NCBI RefSeq assembly: GCF_030409335.1
Contig: NZ_JAUFPN010000108.1
Span: 1-63,820, forward strand
Length of the DNA: 63,820 nt
Direction of reading: 5' to 3'
Source: Paeniroseomonas aquatica
GTDB lineage: Bacteria > Pseudomonadota > Alphaproteobacteria > Acetobacterales > Acetobacteraceae
The notes under the pieces were generated by a model. It did no database searches. It saw nothing but the letters and a program-made list of their open reading frames with translations, and had not been told where the DNA came from. Shown here piece by piece: positions 43,247 to 53,238 of this stretch. Position 1 is the first letter of the stretch. Each line of letters begins with the position of its first letter. Made by a program: the position numbers and the translations under genes.

Positions 43247-44310
43247 AGGCCGAGCAGCGCCTTCGCGGTGCCGCCGGCCAGCGCCGCGCGGGTCGCCTCG
43301 TCGAAGCTCTCGACCGCGCAGACATGGCCGATCGGGTCGCTGTCGGCCATGTCGAAGGGGAAGTCGGTCCCCATGACGATCCTGTCCACGCCATAGACCT
43401 TCACCAGATACTCGAGCTGATGCGGGGTGAAGACGATGGTGTCGAAATACACCTTGCGCAGGTAGTGCGTCGGCGGCTGCGGCAGGGCGCCGCGGCTGTC
43501 GGAGCGCGCGCCCCAGGCGTGGTCGATGCGGCCGGAATAGGCTGGCATGAAGCCGCCGCCATGGACCGCCAGGATCTTGAGCCCCGGGTAGCGTTCCAGC
43601 ACGCCGTCGAGGATCAGGTGATGCAGCGCGACGGTGGTATCGAGCGGGTTGCCGAGGACGTTGTTGAGGTAGAAGCGGGTGAGGCGGGCCCCGTCCGAGA
43701 AGCCGTTGGGGTGGATCATCACCAGCGCGCCGAACCGCTCCGCCGCCGCCCAGAAAGGCTCGAAGGCGGGGTCCGAGAGCTCCTTGTCCCCCACCGTCGT
43801 CAGCACCTGCACGCCCTTGAAGCCGAGCGGGCCCATGCAGCGCCCGAGCTCGCGCACCGCCTCGCCGGCATCCTGCATCGGCACGGAGCCGAGGCCGATG
43901 AAGCGGTCCGGCCGCGCGGCGCAGAAGGCGGCGATGCCGTCGTTGACCATGCGCGTCGCCGGCACTGCGATCTCGAGCGGCACGGTGTAGTAGCATTGCG
44001 GCGGCGGCGGCGCGCAGACCTGCAAGTCGATGCCCATGGCATCCAGCGCCGCCAGCCGCGGGCCGTGCCGCAGGAAGACCTCCCGCCGGTCGGCATTCTG
44101 CTTCGCGTTCAGCGCCCGGGTTTCGGGCGTGGCGAAGCGGGACAGCGGGATGGTGGCGGGGTCGAGGTGCGGGGCGACGAAGGCGCCGGCCTCGGGCACC
44201 AGCACATGGGCGTGGATGTCGACGGTCAGCGACGCGGGCCGCGTCTCCCGCCCCGGCCTGGCGTGGCGGCGGGCGGCGGTGGCGCCGTAGTGGTTGCTGG
44301 GCTCGGTCAT
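43243..44310 (-). CDS. ACMSD/gamma-resorcylate decarboxylase-like amidohydrolase
   Basis: 355 residues of the amidohydrolase_2 family, which includes metal-dependent decarboxylases and C-C or amide hydrolases. The N-terminal metal motif is VDIHAHVLVPE (H-x-H). Later ligands lie in MIHPNGF, AVHGGGFMPAYSGRIDHAW and the C-terminal GTDFPFDMADSDP. ATG 44310 is chosen because GGGGAGAC lies 10-15 bases upstream. The full metal set appears intact, so it is probably active, most likely in degradation of an aromatic or cyclic carboxylate. Divergent from a beta-hydroxyacid dehydrogenase gene (86-bp gap). Confidence 0.87.
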   Translation of the reverse strand: MTEPSNHYGATAARRHARPGRETRPASLTVDIHAHVLVPEAGAFVAPHLDPATIPLSRFATPETRALNAKQNADRREVFLRHGPRLAALDAMGIDLQVCAPPPPQCYYTVPLEIAVPATRMVNDGIAAFCAARPDRFIGLGSVPMQDAGEAVRELGRCMGPLGFKGVQVLTTVGDKELSDPAFEPFWAAAERFGALVMIHPNGFSDGARLTRFYLNNVLGNPLDTTVALHHLILDGVLERYPGLKILAVHGGGFMPAYSGRIDHAWGARSDSRGALPQPPTHYLRKVYFDTIVFTPHQLEYLVKVYGVDRIVMGTDFPFDMADSDPIGHVCAVESFDEATRAALAGGTAKALLGL

Positions 44311-44396
44311 GCACGCGGTCTCCCCTGCTGGGGGTGAGGCTAGCCCGGCACCCCCGGCCCGGGCCATCCTGCCGGCGACACGCGGGGGAGCACAGC

Positions 44397-45287
44397 ATGG
44401 CGCGGATCGGGATCGCCGGCCTCGGCCGGATGGGGGCGGCGCTGGCGGCGCGGCTGCTGGAGACGGGCAATGCCGTGACGGTCTGGAACCGCTCGGCGGA
44501 GAAATGCGCGCCGCTGGCGGCGGCCGGCGCCACCCTGGCCGAAAGCCCGGCGGCGCTGGCCGGGGCGGTGGAGGTCATCGTCACCGTCCTGACCGACGCC
44601 GCCGCCGTCGAGGCGGTCTATGCCGGCCCGCAGGGCATCCTGGCCGCCGATCTCACGGGCCGGCTGGTGATCGAGATGAGCACGCTGCGGCCGGAGGCGC
44701 CGCAGGCCCTGGCCCCGCGCGTCGAGGCCCGCGGCGGCGCCTTCGTCGAATGCCCGGTCGGCGGCACCACCGCCCCGGCGCGGCAGGGCAGGCTGCTCGG
44801 CCTCGCCGCCGGCCGCGCCGAGGATGTCGCCCGGGCCCGGCCGCTGCTGGAGCAGCTGTGCCGCCGCATCGAGCATGTCGGGCCCATCGGCGCCGGCGCC
44901 TCCATGAAGCTCGCCATCAACCTGCCGCTGGCGCTCTACTACCAGACGCTGGGGGAGGCGGTGACGCTCTGCGCCCACCTCGGCCACGACCCGGCCTGGC
45001 TGATGGAATTGTTCGGCGACACCACCGGCGGCGCCAACGTGCTGAAGATCCGCGGCGGCACCATCGCCCGCGCCCTGCAGGGCGCGGACCTCGGCGCCAC
45101 CGCCTTCGACATCGACGGCATCCGCAAGGACCTCCGCGCCATGCTGGCGGAAGCCTCCGCCCGCGGGGCGCGCCTGCCGATGACGGAGACGGCGCTGACG
45201 GCCTATGACAGCGCCGCCGCCGCCGGCTGGGGCGGCCGGGACGGCTCGGCGATGCCGGCCTTCTGGCCGGGCCGGACCATCACCTGA
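44397..45287 (+). CDS. NAD(P)-dependent beta-hydroxyacid dehydrogenase (3-hydroxyisobutyrate dehydrogenase family)
   Basis: A 296-residue oxidoreductase. The dinucleotide motif is GIAGLGRMGAALAARLL at the N-terminus; the substrate-binding segment is VECPVGGTTAPARQG and the catalytic Lys is in GPIGAGASMKLAINL. Family members oxidise 3-hydroxyisobutyrate, tartronate semialdehyde or related acids. ATG 44397 with GGGGGAG 8-14 bases upstream is preferred. A 34-codon membrane protein gene follows 9 bp after its stop with its own RBS. Confidence 0.9.
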   Translation: MARIGIAGLGRMGAALAARLLETGNAVTVWNRSAEKCAPLAAAGATLAESPAALAGAVEVIVTVLTDAAAVEAVYAGPQGILAADLTGRLVIEMSTLRPEAPQALAPRVEARGGAFVECPVGGTTAPARQGRLLGLAAGRAEDVARARPLLEQLCRRIEHVGPIGAGASMKLAINLPLALYYQTLGEAVTLCAHLGHDPAWLMELFGDTTGGANVLKIRGGTIARALQGADLGATAFDIDGIRKDLRAMLAEASARGARLPMTETALTAYDSAAAAGWGGRDGSAMPAFWPGRTIT

Positions 45288-45296
45288 GGAGAGAGC

Positions 45297-45401
45297 ATGC
45301 CACTTGAACAGGCGCTTGCATGGATCGCCGAGCACCGGACCGGGATGATCATCCTGGTGGTGGTCATGTTCGTCACCATCGCGGCCCGGCGCGGCCGCTG
45401 A
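45297..45401 (+). CDS. 34-aa single-span membrane microprotein
   Basis: ATG 45297 to TGA 45399-45401. The product is a short amphipathic start (MPLEQALAWIAEHRT), one membrane span (GMIILVVVMFVTIAA) and a basic tail ARRGR. This is a textbook topology for a small inner-membrane regulator with its C-terminus inside. GAGGAGAG lies directly upstream, overlapping the end of the dehydrogenase gene, so the two are co-translated. It is too well formed (RBS, span, positive tail) to be chance in my view, but no homologue is recognised. Confidence 0.65.
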   Translation: MPLEQALAWIAEHRTGMIILVVVMFVTIAARRGR

Positions 45402-45405
45402 CGCG

Positions 45406-46644
45406 TCAGCCGGGCTGCATCGCGTGGCGGCGGCAATGCTCGAGGTAGGCCGCCTCGTGTGCCGCCACCAGTTCGACGGTGCTGTTCCAGAGCCAGGAGG
45501 GCGCATCGATCGTCCTGGGCCGATGGCGCTGCAATTCGGCCAGCCAGTGCCGGCGGCCCGCGGCCTCCATCTGCCGGGCATGGCCCTGGCCGACGACCTG
45601 GGCGAGGAAGGCGGCCACGTCCATCGCCTCGGCCCGGGTCAGGTGCTCGATCTCGAGCTTGAGGTCCTGCGGCAGCAATTCCCGGATGAAGACGGCCTTG
45701 TCCAGCAGCCGCGCCGCGACCATCCGCCCGCCGAGGAAGGGCGAGAGCGCCCGGGCGCCGGCCACCACCCGCGCGGCATTGTCGCGCGGCATCTCGCCGG
45801 CGCCGCTGCGCGGGGCGGCGGCGGCGATCGCCTCCTTCACGTCCATCAGGCAGTGCCGCTCGGCCTTGCCGGTATCGACCGCGACCAGCACCGCGAGCCG
45901 CAGCCGGCCGAGCGAGCTGCAGCCCTTGCGCCAGTAGGCGGCATCCAGCACCCGCACCGGGGCGGAGGCATCGCGCGAGCGCAGCGCGGTCGCCAGCCCG
46001 CGCAGCGCATCCTCGGCAAAGAGCGCCTCGACCGCCTCCCGCTCCGCCCGGGTCAGCGGCCAGAAGCGCTTGCCCAGCGGGATGACCGGCGCCACGCCCT
46101 CGATCCGTTCGTCGGCCAGGTGCTTCCAGGACCGGCGGGCGGCCTCGCGCATCACCGAGCGGATGAGCTTCGGGCTGGCGCCGGCCCCGGGGGCCGCCGC
46201 GGTCTCCGGGGCGAAGGCGGCCTCGTAGCCGGCGACCACCTGCTCGAGGATATGGACCGTCGTCACCCCGGGCAGGTCGGAGCCCCGCGCCGCCATCGCC
46301 AGCGACAGGCCGAGCCGGATGATGTCGTGCGCCGGGTTGCCGATGACCGTCTGGTCGAGGTCGCGCACCTGCAGCGCCAGCGCCCCCTCGGCGCTGGCCA
46401 CCGGCCCGAGGTTGCCGACATGGCAGTCGCCGCAAATCCAGACCGGCGGACCCTCCGGCAGCCGCAGCCGCCCCGAGGCCTCGAGCCATTCGTAGAAGCG
46501 CGTCGTGCTGCCCCGCACATAGGCATGGGCCGAGGAGGCCATCTTGCGGTTGCGGTCGGCGGCCAGGATCGCCGGCCGGTCTTGCGGCCGGGGGCCGGCC
46601 TTCGCCCGGGCGGCGCCGCTCATCGGGCCATTAGGCCCTGGCAT
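45406..46644 (-). CDS. DUF2252 family protein
   Basis: A 412-residue protein matching the DUF2252 pattern: KMASSAHAYVRGSTTRFYEWL near residue 35, the central VWICGDCHVGNLGPVAS, then LQVRDLDQTVIGNPAHDIIRLG and a C-terminal AAFLAQVVGQGHARQM. The His/Asp arrangement (GDCHVGN, DLDQT) resembles aminoglycoside-phosphotransferase-like kinase folds, but activity in this family is not established to my knowledge. No signal peptide. Starts at 46644 or 46623; neither has a good RBS. Divergent from the cupin gene; it ends 4 bp from the 34-aa gene on the other strand. Confidence 0.85.
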   Translation of the reverse strand: MPGPNGPMSGAARAKAGPRPQDRPAILAADRNRKMASSAHAYVRGSTTRFYEWLEASGRLRLPEGPPVWICGDCHVGNLGPVASAEGALALQVRDLDQTVIGNPAHDIIRLGLSLAMAARGSDLPGVTTVHILEQVVAGYEAAFAPETAAAPGAGASPKLIRSVMREAARRSWKHLADERIEGVAPVIPLGKRFWPLTRAEREAVEALFAEDALRGLATALRSRDASAPVRVLDAAYWRKGCSSLGRLRLAVLVAVDTGKAERHCLMDVKEAIAAAAPRSGAGEMPRDNAARVVAGARALSPFLGGRMVAARLLDKAVFIRELLPQDLKLEIEHLTRAEAMDVAAFLAQVVGQGHARQMEAAGRRHWLAELQRHRPRTIDAPSWLWNSTVELVAAHEAAYLEHCRRHAMQPG

Positions 46645-46804
46645 GGGGGAAGCATCGTCGGTCCTTCTGCGGTCAGGCGTCCCAACGGCCGATGCTGCAG
46701 AAAGATGACATTACGATCCCCTTAGGTTTCGCCGCGGCCGGGGTTGCGGGACCGGCCCGGCGCGGCGGATCATCACCGCGCGTCCAGACCTTCAGGAGAC
46801 ACCG

Positions 46805-47281
46805 ATGCGCCAGCCCCTCCTCCGCCATGCCGGCCGTGGCGCCTGCCTTGCCGCCGCCTTCGCCGCCGGGCTGCTCGCCGCCCGCGTCGTCCCGGAGGCC
46901 GAGGCGCAGCCGGGGCCGCCGCCCATGGTGCCGCAGATCATCAACGTCATGGCCATGACCGACGACGAGATCGGCCCGCTGGTGCCGAACACCGACCTCC
47001 GCTCCCGCCTGCTGAGCGCCACCGGCGACGGCACCGTCAGCCTCCAGAGCGGCAACGTCATGCGCCACTTCCACGCCGACGCGAACGAGATCCAGCTCAT
47101 CCTCGACGGCGCCGGCTCCTTCTGGCTCGGCGAGCGGGAGATGCAGGTCAAGGCCGGCGACCTCGTCATCATCCCGAAGGGCACGGTCCATGCCGGCTCG
47201 CGCGCCACCACCGGGCGGTTCCGCGCGCTGGCCATCAAGCTGCCGCCGCAGCGGCCGGGCGATACCGTCGCGGTGCCCTGA
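46805..47281 (+). CDS. Exported cupin-domain protein
   Basis: A 158-residue protein with a signal peptide (ACLAAAFAAGLLAARVVPEAEA, cleavage likely after A-E-A) and one cupin barrel. Metal-binding residues are in MRHFHADANEIQLILDGAG (two His and one Glu) and IIPKGTVHAG (His). Single cupins of this kind can be dioxygenases, isomerases or binding proteins. RBS CAGGAG is 8 bases before the ATG. A strong hairpin follows the stop, so it appears monocistronic. Substrate unknown. Confidence 0.85.
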   Translation: MRQPLLRHAGRGACLAAAFAAGLLAARVVPEAEAQPGPPPMVPQIINVMAMTDDEIGPLVPNTDLRSRLLSATGDGTVSLQSGNVMRHFHADANEIQLILDGAGSFWLGEREMQVKAGDLVIIPKGTVHAGSRATTGRFRALAIKLPPQRPGDTVAVP

Positions 47282-47282
47282 G

Positions 47283-47319
47283 GGCGCCCGCCGCCGCCGC
47301 TTGACGCGGCGGCGGCGCC
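47283..47319 (+). terminator. Strong hairpin after the cupin gene
   Basis: GCCGCCGCCGC (47290-47300) pairs with GCGGCGGCGGC (47306-47316) around TTGAC, extended by a GGCGCC outer stem with one bulge. It begins right after the stop codon at 47279-47281 and is followed by CTTCC. Probable terminator. Confidence 0.6.
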
Positions 47320-47380
47320 TTCCGCATCCTCCCGGCAAGGGCGGCCCGCGCAAGGATGGCCGCCGCGGAGGAACGACGCC

Positions 47381-48355
47381 ATGCGGGTGACCCGCCGCCT
47401 GATCCTGCGCCTGGTCCCTGGACTGGCCGCCGGCCCCGCCGCGGCGCGCGCCGAGGCCTATCCGGGCCGCGCCATCCGGCTGATCGTCCCCTTCGCCCCC
47501 GGCGGGCCGACCGACGTCATGGCCCGCGTGCTCGCGGCCGGGTTCGGCGGGGCCTTCGGCCAGCCGGTCGTGGTCGAGAACCGCGGCGGCGGCGGCGGCA
47601 ACATCGGCGTCGCCGCCGCGGCCCGGGCCGCGCCCGACGGCTACACCCTACTGGTCACCTCGACCGGCTTCGTCGTGAACCCCAGCCTGTTCCGCAACCC
47701 CGGCTACGACCCGGTGCGGGACTTCGCGCCGATCACGGAGCTCGGCGCCTCGCCCAATGTCATCCTCGCCACGGCGCAATCCGGCATCGGCTCGGTCGCC
47801 GACCTCGTCGCCCGCGCCCGGGTGCAGCCGGGCGGGCTCGACCTCGCCAATCCCGGCACCGGCTCCACCCCGCACCTGACGGCGGAGCTGCTGCAGCTCG
47901 CCGCCGGGATCCGCTTCGTCCAGGTGCCGCACGCCAGCGCGGCGCTGGCGGTGCAGTCGCTGCTGGCCAATACCACCCCGGTCGGCATCACCGCCCTGCC
48001 GCCGGCCCAGCCGCATATCCGGTCGGGCGCCTTCCGCGCGCTCGCCATCACCGGCGCCGAGCGCTGGCCCGACCTGCCGGAGGTGCCGACCATGCTCGAG
48101 CTCGGCTATCCCGGCTTCGTCTCCGAAACCTTCCAGGGCCTGCTCGCCCCCGCCGGCACGCCGCCGGCCATCATCCGGCGGCTGGAGGCCGCAGCGCGGG
48201 CGGTGCTGGCCGAGCCGACGACCGCCGGCCGCCTGCGCGCCGCCGGCTTCGGCCTCCGCGGCGGCGGCCCGGAAGGCCTGGCCGACCGCATCGCCCGCGA
48301 GGTGCCCTACTGGCGCGACCTCATCCGCCGCGCCGGCATTCCGCAGGAGGGCTAG
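47381..48355 (+). CDS. Bug/TctC-family binding protein
   Basis: A 324-residue periplasmic receptor similar in plan to the one at 38892. It has a signal peptide (ILRLVPGLAAGPAAARAEA), then YPGRAIRLIVPFAPGGPTDVMARVL, VVVENRGGGGGN and ADLVARARVQPGGLDLANPGTGSTPHL. The match to the first copy is at family level only, so the two probably bind different ligands. It lies upstream of the Liv-type operon, separated by 206 bp, and may or may not belong to it. RBS GGAGGA is 11 bases before the ATG. Confidence 0.9.
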   Translation: MRVTRRLILRLVPGLAAGPAAARAEAYPGRAIRLIVPFAPGGPTDVMARVLAAGFGGAFGQPVVVENRGGGGGNIGVAAAARAAPDGYTLLVTSTGFVVNPSLFRNPGYDPVRDFAPITELGASPNVILATAQSGIGSVADLVARARVQPGGLDLANPGTGSTPHLTAELLQLAAGIRFVQVPHASAALAVQSLLANTTPVGITALPPAQPHIRSGAFRALAITGAERWPDLPEVPTMLELGYPGFVSETFQGLLAPAGTPPAIIRRLEAAARAVLAEPTTAGRLRAAGFGLRGGGPEGLADRIAREVPYWRDLIRRAGIPQEG

Positions 48356-48561
48356 GGGGCGCTTGACGCCGCCGCGCAACAAGGCTTGGCTTCGTACTGA
48401 AACGCGCCGCGACAGACGGCGCCGGGAAGGGAGACGCCTGATGCCGGACGGCATTCCACGGCCGAGCGCGGCCAGCACCCGGCATCGGGATGCCGCCGCC
48501 TGACCCATCGGCCCCGCCCCGCGGCGGCCGCACGAACAAGATCCTCCAGGGAGACTCATCC

Positions 48562-49896
48562 ATGAAAGACCTCGGGACCACCCGTCGCGGCCTGCTGCAA
48601 TCCGGTGCGGGCCTCGCCGCCGGCGCGCTCACCCTGCCCGCCACCGTCGCCCGCGCCCAAGCGCCGGCGCGCGGCGGCGACCCGCTGCGGGTCGGCGTGA
48701 TGACCGACCTCTCCGGCCCCTTCGCCGGCGCCGGCAGCCAGCCGCTGTTCTGGGGCGCCGAGGTGGCGATCGAGATGTTCAACGCCGCCGGCGGGGTCGA
48801 CGGCCGGCCGGTCCAGGCCATCACCGCCGACAGCCAGTCGAAGGCCGACGTCGCCATCAACGAGGCCGAGCGCCTGCTGGGCCAGGAACGGCTGGAGGTG
48901 GTGACGGGCATCTATTCCTCCGCCCATGCCGTCCCGCTCTCGGGCCGCTTCGAGCAGTCGAAGAAGATGATGTGGATCACCTCGGCGATCGCCACCGCTG
49001 TCCTGAAGGACAAGAATTTCCGCTACGTCTTCCGCCCCACCGTGCATTCGGACCAGTACGGCGAAGGCTCGGTCTCGATGATCCACGAGCACGCCCAGGC
49101 CAAGCTCGGCACGGCGCCCGACAAGGTGAAGCTCGGCGTCATCTACGAGGACGGCCCCTACGGCACCGGCGTCTCCTCCGCCATTGAGGCCAATGCCAAG
49201 CAGCGCGGCATGCCGATCGTGCTGAAGGAAGCCTATGCGGCGACCGCGCCCGACCTCTCGACGCTGGTGACCAAGCTGCGGCGGGAACGCCCGGACGTGG
49301 TCTTCCAGGTCGGCTACAACCCGGACATCACGCTGTTCCTCCGCCAGGCCAAGTCCGGCGGGCTGCGCTTCAAGATGCTGATCGGCCATGGTGCCGGCTG
49401 GTCGCAGATCGACCGGCTGACCGAGACCTTCGGCGCCGACGTCAACCACATGTGCAACGTCGACCCGGCGGCGACCCAGATGCTGGACTGGTCGAAGCTC
49501 GGCCCCGGCGTCGGCGACCTGGCGAAGGCCTTCGTCGAGAAGTTCCAGGCCAAGCACAACCTCCGCGACCTGCCGCCGCATGCCTCCATGGGCTTCAACA
49601 ACACCTGGATCTTCCTCGAGCACGTGCTCAAGCCCGCGGTGCGGAAGACCGGCGGCATGACCGCGGATGCGCTGCGCGAGGCCGCGCTCGAGATCGACAT
49701 CCCGACCGGCGGCACCATCCAGGGCTACGGGGTGAAATTCGCGCCCCCCGGGGATGCGATGGCCGGGCAGAACCAGCGCAGCATCGCCGTGGTCATGCAA
49801 TTCGACAACGGCAAGTCCCGCGTCATCTGGCCGACCGCCATCGGCGTGCCGCCGGTGCTGCCGCTGCCCGCCGGCCATGCCTTCGCCGCCCGATGA
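48562..49896 (+). CDS. Branched-chain-amino-acid-type ABC transporter substrate-binding protein
   Basis: A 444-residue periplasmic receptor of the LivJ/LivK class. It has a twin-arginine-type signal (TTRRGLLQSGAGLAAGALTL, ending A-R-A-Q-A), then LRVGVMTDLSGPFAGAG, AIEMFNAAGGVDGRPVQAI and VVTGIYSSAHAVPLSGRFEQ. ATG 48562 has CAGGGAGA upstream; an in-frame start at 48490 adds a proline-rich stretch. It is the first gene of a five-gene Liv operon, with ATGA overlap into the ATPase gene. Ligand may be a branched-chain amino acid, but the family also takes amides, urea and aromatic acids. Confidence 0.9.
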   Translation: MKDLGTTRRGLLQSGAGLAAGALTLPATVARAQAPARGGDPLRVGVMTDLSGPFAGAGSQPLFWGAEVAIEMFNAAGGVDGRPVQAITADSQSKADVAINEAERLLGQERLEVVTGIYSSAHAVPLSGRFEQSKKMMWITSAIATAVLKDKNFRYVFRPTVHSDQYGEGSVSMIHEHAQAKLGTAPDKVKLGVIYEDGPYGTGVSSAIEANAKQRGMPIVLKEAYAATAPDLSTLVTKLRRERPDVVFQVGYNPDITLFLRQAKSGGLRFKMLIGHGAGWSQIDRLTETFGADVNHMCNVDPAATQMLDWSKLGPGVGDLAKAFVEKFQAKHNLRDLPPHASMGFNNTWIFLEHVLKPAVRKTGGMTADALREAALEIDIPTGGTIQGYGVKFAPPGDAMAGQNQRSIAVVMQFDNGKSRVIWPTAIGVPPVLPLPAGHAFAAR

Positions 49897-50632
49897 CAGC
49901 CCTGCTCGAGGTCGCGGGACTGACCAAGCGCTTCGGCGGCTTCACCGCCGTCGACGCGGTCTCCTTCTCGGTCGCCAAGGGGGAGATCCTCGGCCTGCTC
50001 GGGCCGAACGGCTCGGGCAAGAGCACCACCTTCAACTGCATCGCCGGGATGCTGAAGCCCAGCGCCGGTTCGGTGAAGCTCGCCGGGGAGGAGATCGGCG
50101 GGCTGACGGCCGATGAGACCTGCCGGCGCGGCATCGGCCGCACCTTCCAGATCCCCCGCCCCTTCCGCGGGTTGTCGCTGCTCGAGAATGCCGCGCTTGC
50201 CGCGCATTACGGCGCCGGCGGCCATATCAGCCGGGAGGAGGCCGAGAGCCGCGCCCGGGACGCGCTGAAGCTGGCGCAGCTGCCGGTCGACCCGCATGCG
50301 ACGACCCAGGGGCTCGGCGCCGCCGGGCTGAAGAAGCTGGAGCTGGCCCGGGCCCTGGCCACCCAGCCGAAGCTGCTGCTGGCCGACGAGAGCCTCGGCG
50401 GGCTCGACACCACCGAGATGTACCAGGCGGCCGCCATGCTGAAGCGCATCCGCGACGAGCGCGGCATCACCATCGTCTGGGTCGAGCACATCATGGGCGT
50501 GCTTCTCTCCGTCGTGGACCGGGTGGTGGTGCTGGACCATGGCGCGGTCATCTTCCAGGGCACGCCGCAGCAGGCGCAGGAGGATGAGAAGGTCGCCGAG
50601 GTCTATCTCGGCCCGCCGGAATCGAGGGTCGC

Positions 50633-50636
<4 letters not shown>
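49893..50636 (+). CDS. livG: LivG-type ABC transporter ATPase
   Basis: A 247-residue ATPase. Walker A is GPNGSGKSTTFNC, Q-loop TFQIPRPF, Walker B KLLLADESLGGLD and H-loop VEHIMGVL. The signature region reads GLGAAGLKKLELARALA in place of LSGGQ; a similar V/A-G-x-K form is seen in a subset of alphaproteobacterial amino-acid transporters, so this is a variant, not proof of inactivity. The Walker B Glu is present. It overlaps both neighbours by four bases (ATGA), so the operon is tightly coupled. Confidence 0.92.
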
Positions 50637-51391
<755 letters not shown>

Positions 51392-51394
51392 CCC

Positions 51395-52249
51395 ATGGAC
51401 CCGTTTCTCCTGGAGGCCCTGGTCAACGGCATCCTGCTGGGTGGCGTCTTCGCCCTGCCGGCGCTGGGGCTGAACCTGGTCTTCGGCGTCGTCGACGTGG
51501 TCTGGCTCTGCTACGCCGAGCTGGTGATGGTCGGCATGTATGCCGTCTGGTTCCTCTTCACCCAGCTCGGCTGGCCCCTGCCCTTGGCCTTCGCCACCTG
51601 CCTGCCGATCGTCTCGCTGCTCGGCATCGCGCTGCACTACCTTGTCGTGCGGCCGCTGCTGTCCTCGCCGCCGATCAACCAGGTGCTGGCGACGGGCGGC
51701 GTTCTGTTCCTGCTGCAGGGCGCGATGACGCTGGTCTTCCGCACCGAGTTCCGCAGCCTCGGCGTCGACATGCCGCCGATGGAGGTGGGCGAGATCTTCG
51801 TCAGCGGCACCAAGCTGGCGGCCTTCTGCGCGGCGCTGGTCGGCGCCGCCATCCTCTGGGCCTTCCTCAAGTACACCTATGTCGGCACCGCCATCCGCGC
51901 CATCGCCCGCGATAGGGAGGTGATGCCGCTGATGGGGGTCGACCCGCAGCGCATCTACCTCATCGCCTCGGCGGTGGGCGGGGCGCTGGCCGGGCTGGCG
52001 GCCTGCCTGCTGGTGGTGCAGCTCGACGTCCACCCCTTCGTCGGCCTGTCCTTCGGTCCCATCACCTTCATGATCTGCGTCATGGGCGGGCTCGGGAACA
52101 TGCTGGGCGGGTTCCTCGCGGCCTTCCTGATGGGGATCATCGTCTCGGTCGGCGGCTTCTGGGGCACCACCGAATTCTCCTACGTGGTGGCCTTCGGCTT
52201 CTTCATCGTCACCATGTTCGCCCGTCCCCGGGGGTTGTTCGCCCGATGA
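51395..52249 (+). CDS. livH: LivH-type ABC permease
   Basis: A 284-residue inner-membrane permease with about eight spans, beginning FLLEALVNGILLGGVFALPALGLNLVFGVVDVVW as expected for LivH. The cytoplasmic loop that contacts the ATPases is YVGTAIRAIARDREVMPLMGVDP, and the last spans contain SFGPITFMICVMGGLGNMLG. It starts 3 bp after livF and overlaps livM by four bases. Confidence 0.92.
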   Translation: MDPFLLEALVNGILLGGVFALPALGLNLVFGVVDVVWLCYAELVMVGMYAVWFLFTQLGWPLPLAFATCLPIVSLLGIALHYLVVRPLLSSPPINQVLATGGVLFLLQGAMTLVFRTEFRSLGVDMPPMEVGEIFVSGTKLAAFCAALVGAAILWAFLKYTYVGTAIRAIARDREVMPLMGVDPQRIYLIASAVGGALAGLAACLLVVQLDVHPFVGLSFGPITFMICVMGGLGNMLGGFLAAFLMGIIVSVGGFWGTTEFSYVVAFGFFIVTMFARPRGLFAR

Positions 52250-53238
52250 AATCCCTCATTCCCTGGGCCGTCGTCGTCGCGCTGCTGGCCTGCCTGCCGC
52301 TGCTCTCGCCGCCGGAGTATTTCATCCACCTCGGCGTCACCGTGCTGCTGACCGCGGTCGCCGGCACCGGCTGGGCGATGATGGGGCGCTACGGCCTCGT
52401 CTCCTTCGGCCATGGCGCCTTCCTCGGCATCGGCGCCTATACCATGGCGCTGCTGTGGAACATGGCGGGGCTCTCGCCCTGGGTCGGCATCCCCATCGGG
52501 GTGGCGCTGGCGGCGGGGGCCGGCGTGCTGCTCGGCTATCCCTGCTTCCGGCTGAAGGTCATCGGCCATTACTTCGCGCTGGTGACGCTGGCGGCCGGCG
52601 AGATCGTCCGCATCCTCATCACCGCGCTCCGCGAGTACACCGGCGGCTCGCTCGGCATGACGCCGGACCGGGTGCCGCCGGAAAGCGCCTTCCTGGCGAT
52701 GCAATTCGACAAGACGGGCTTCTGGTGGCTGGCGCTCGCCGCCTGGGCCGGCGGGCTGCTCGCCTGGTGGCTGCTCGACCGCTCGATGTCCTCGAAGGCG
52801 CTGGCGGCGATCTCGGAGGATGAGGATGCGGCGGCCTCCATCGGCATCCGCGTCACGCGGGAGAAGCTGAAGGTCACCCTGATCTCGACCGGGCTCGCCG
52901 CCCTGGCCGGGGCGCTGACCGCGCAGTACCGGATGTACCTGAACCCGGAATCCCTCGCCGGCCTCGGTCCCTCGCTGCAGATCGTCTTCGGCGCCATCGC
53001 GGGGGGCATGTATGCGCCGCTCGGCCCGACCGTCGGCGCCATCATCACCATCGGCCTCGACGAATCGCTGCGGGTCGCCTTCGGCACCGATTTCACCGGC
53101 GGCGCGCCCTTCATCTACGGCATCCTGCTGGTGCTCTTCATGATCTACCTGCCGCGCGGCATCGTCGGCATCTTCGAGCGCCGGCGGAAGCCGGCCGCGG
53201 CGCCGCCGGCGCTGGGCGTGCCGGTGGCGGCTAAGTAG
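52246..53238 (+). CDS. livM: LivM-type ABC permease
   Basis: A 330-residue permease with about nine to ten spans. Family blocks are GRYGLVSFGHGAFLGIGAYT, RLKVIGHYFALVTLAAGEI and the coupling loop KALAAISEDEDAAASIGI. The C-terminal GAIAGGMYAPLGPTVGAII is typical. It is the last gene of the operon, and its stop codon lies inside the end of the convergent glgX gene (8-bp overlap). Confidence 0.92.
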   Translation: MKSLIPWAVVVALLACLPLLSPPEYFIHLGVTVLLTAVAGTGWAMMGRYGLVSFGHGAFLGIGAYTMALLWNMAGLSPWVGIPIGVALAAGAGVLLGYPCFRLKVIGHYFALVTLAAGEIVRILITALREYTGGSLGMTPDRVPPESAFLAMQFDKTGFWWLALAAWAGGLLAWWLLDRSMSSKALAAISEDEDAAASIGIRVTREKLKVTLISTGLAALAGALTAQYRMYLNPESLAGLGPSLQIVFGAIAGGMYAPLGPTVGAIITIGLDESLRVAFGTDFTGGAPFIYGILLVLFMIYLPRGIVGIFERRRKPAAAPPALGVPVAAK

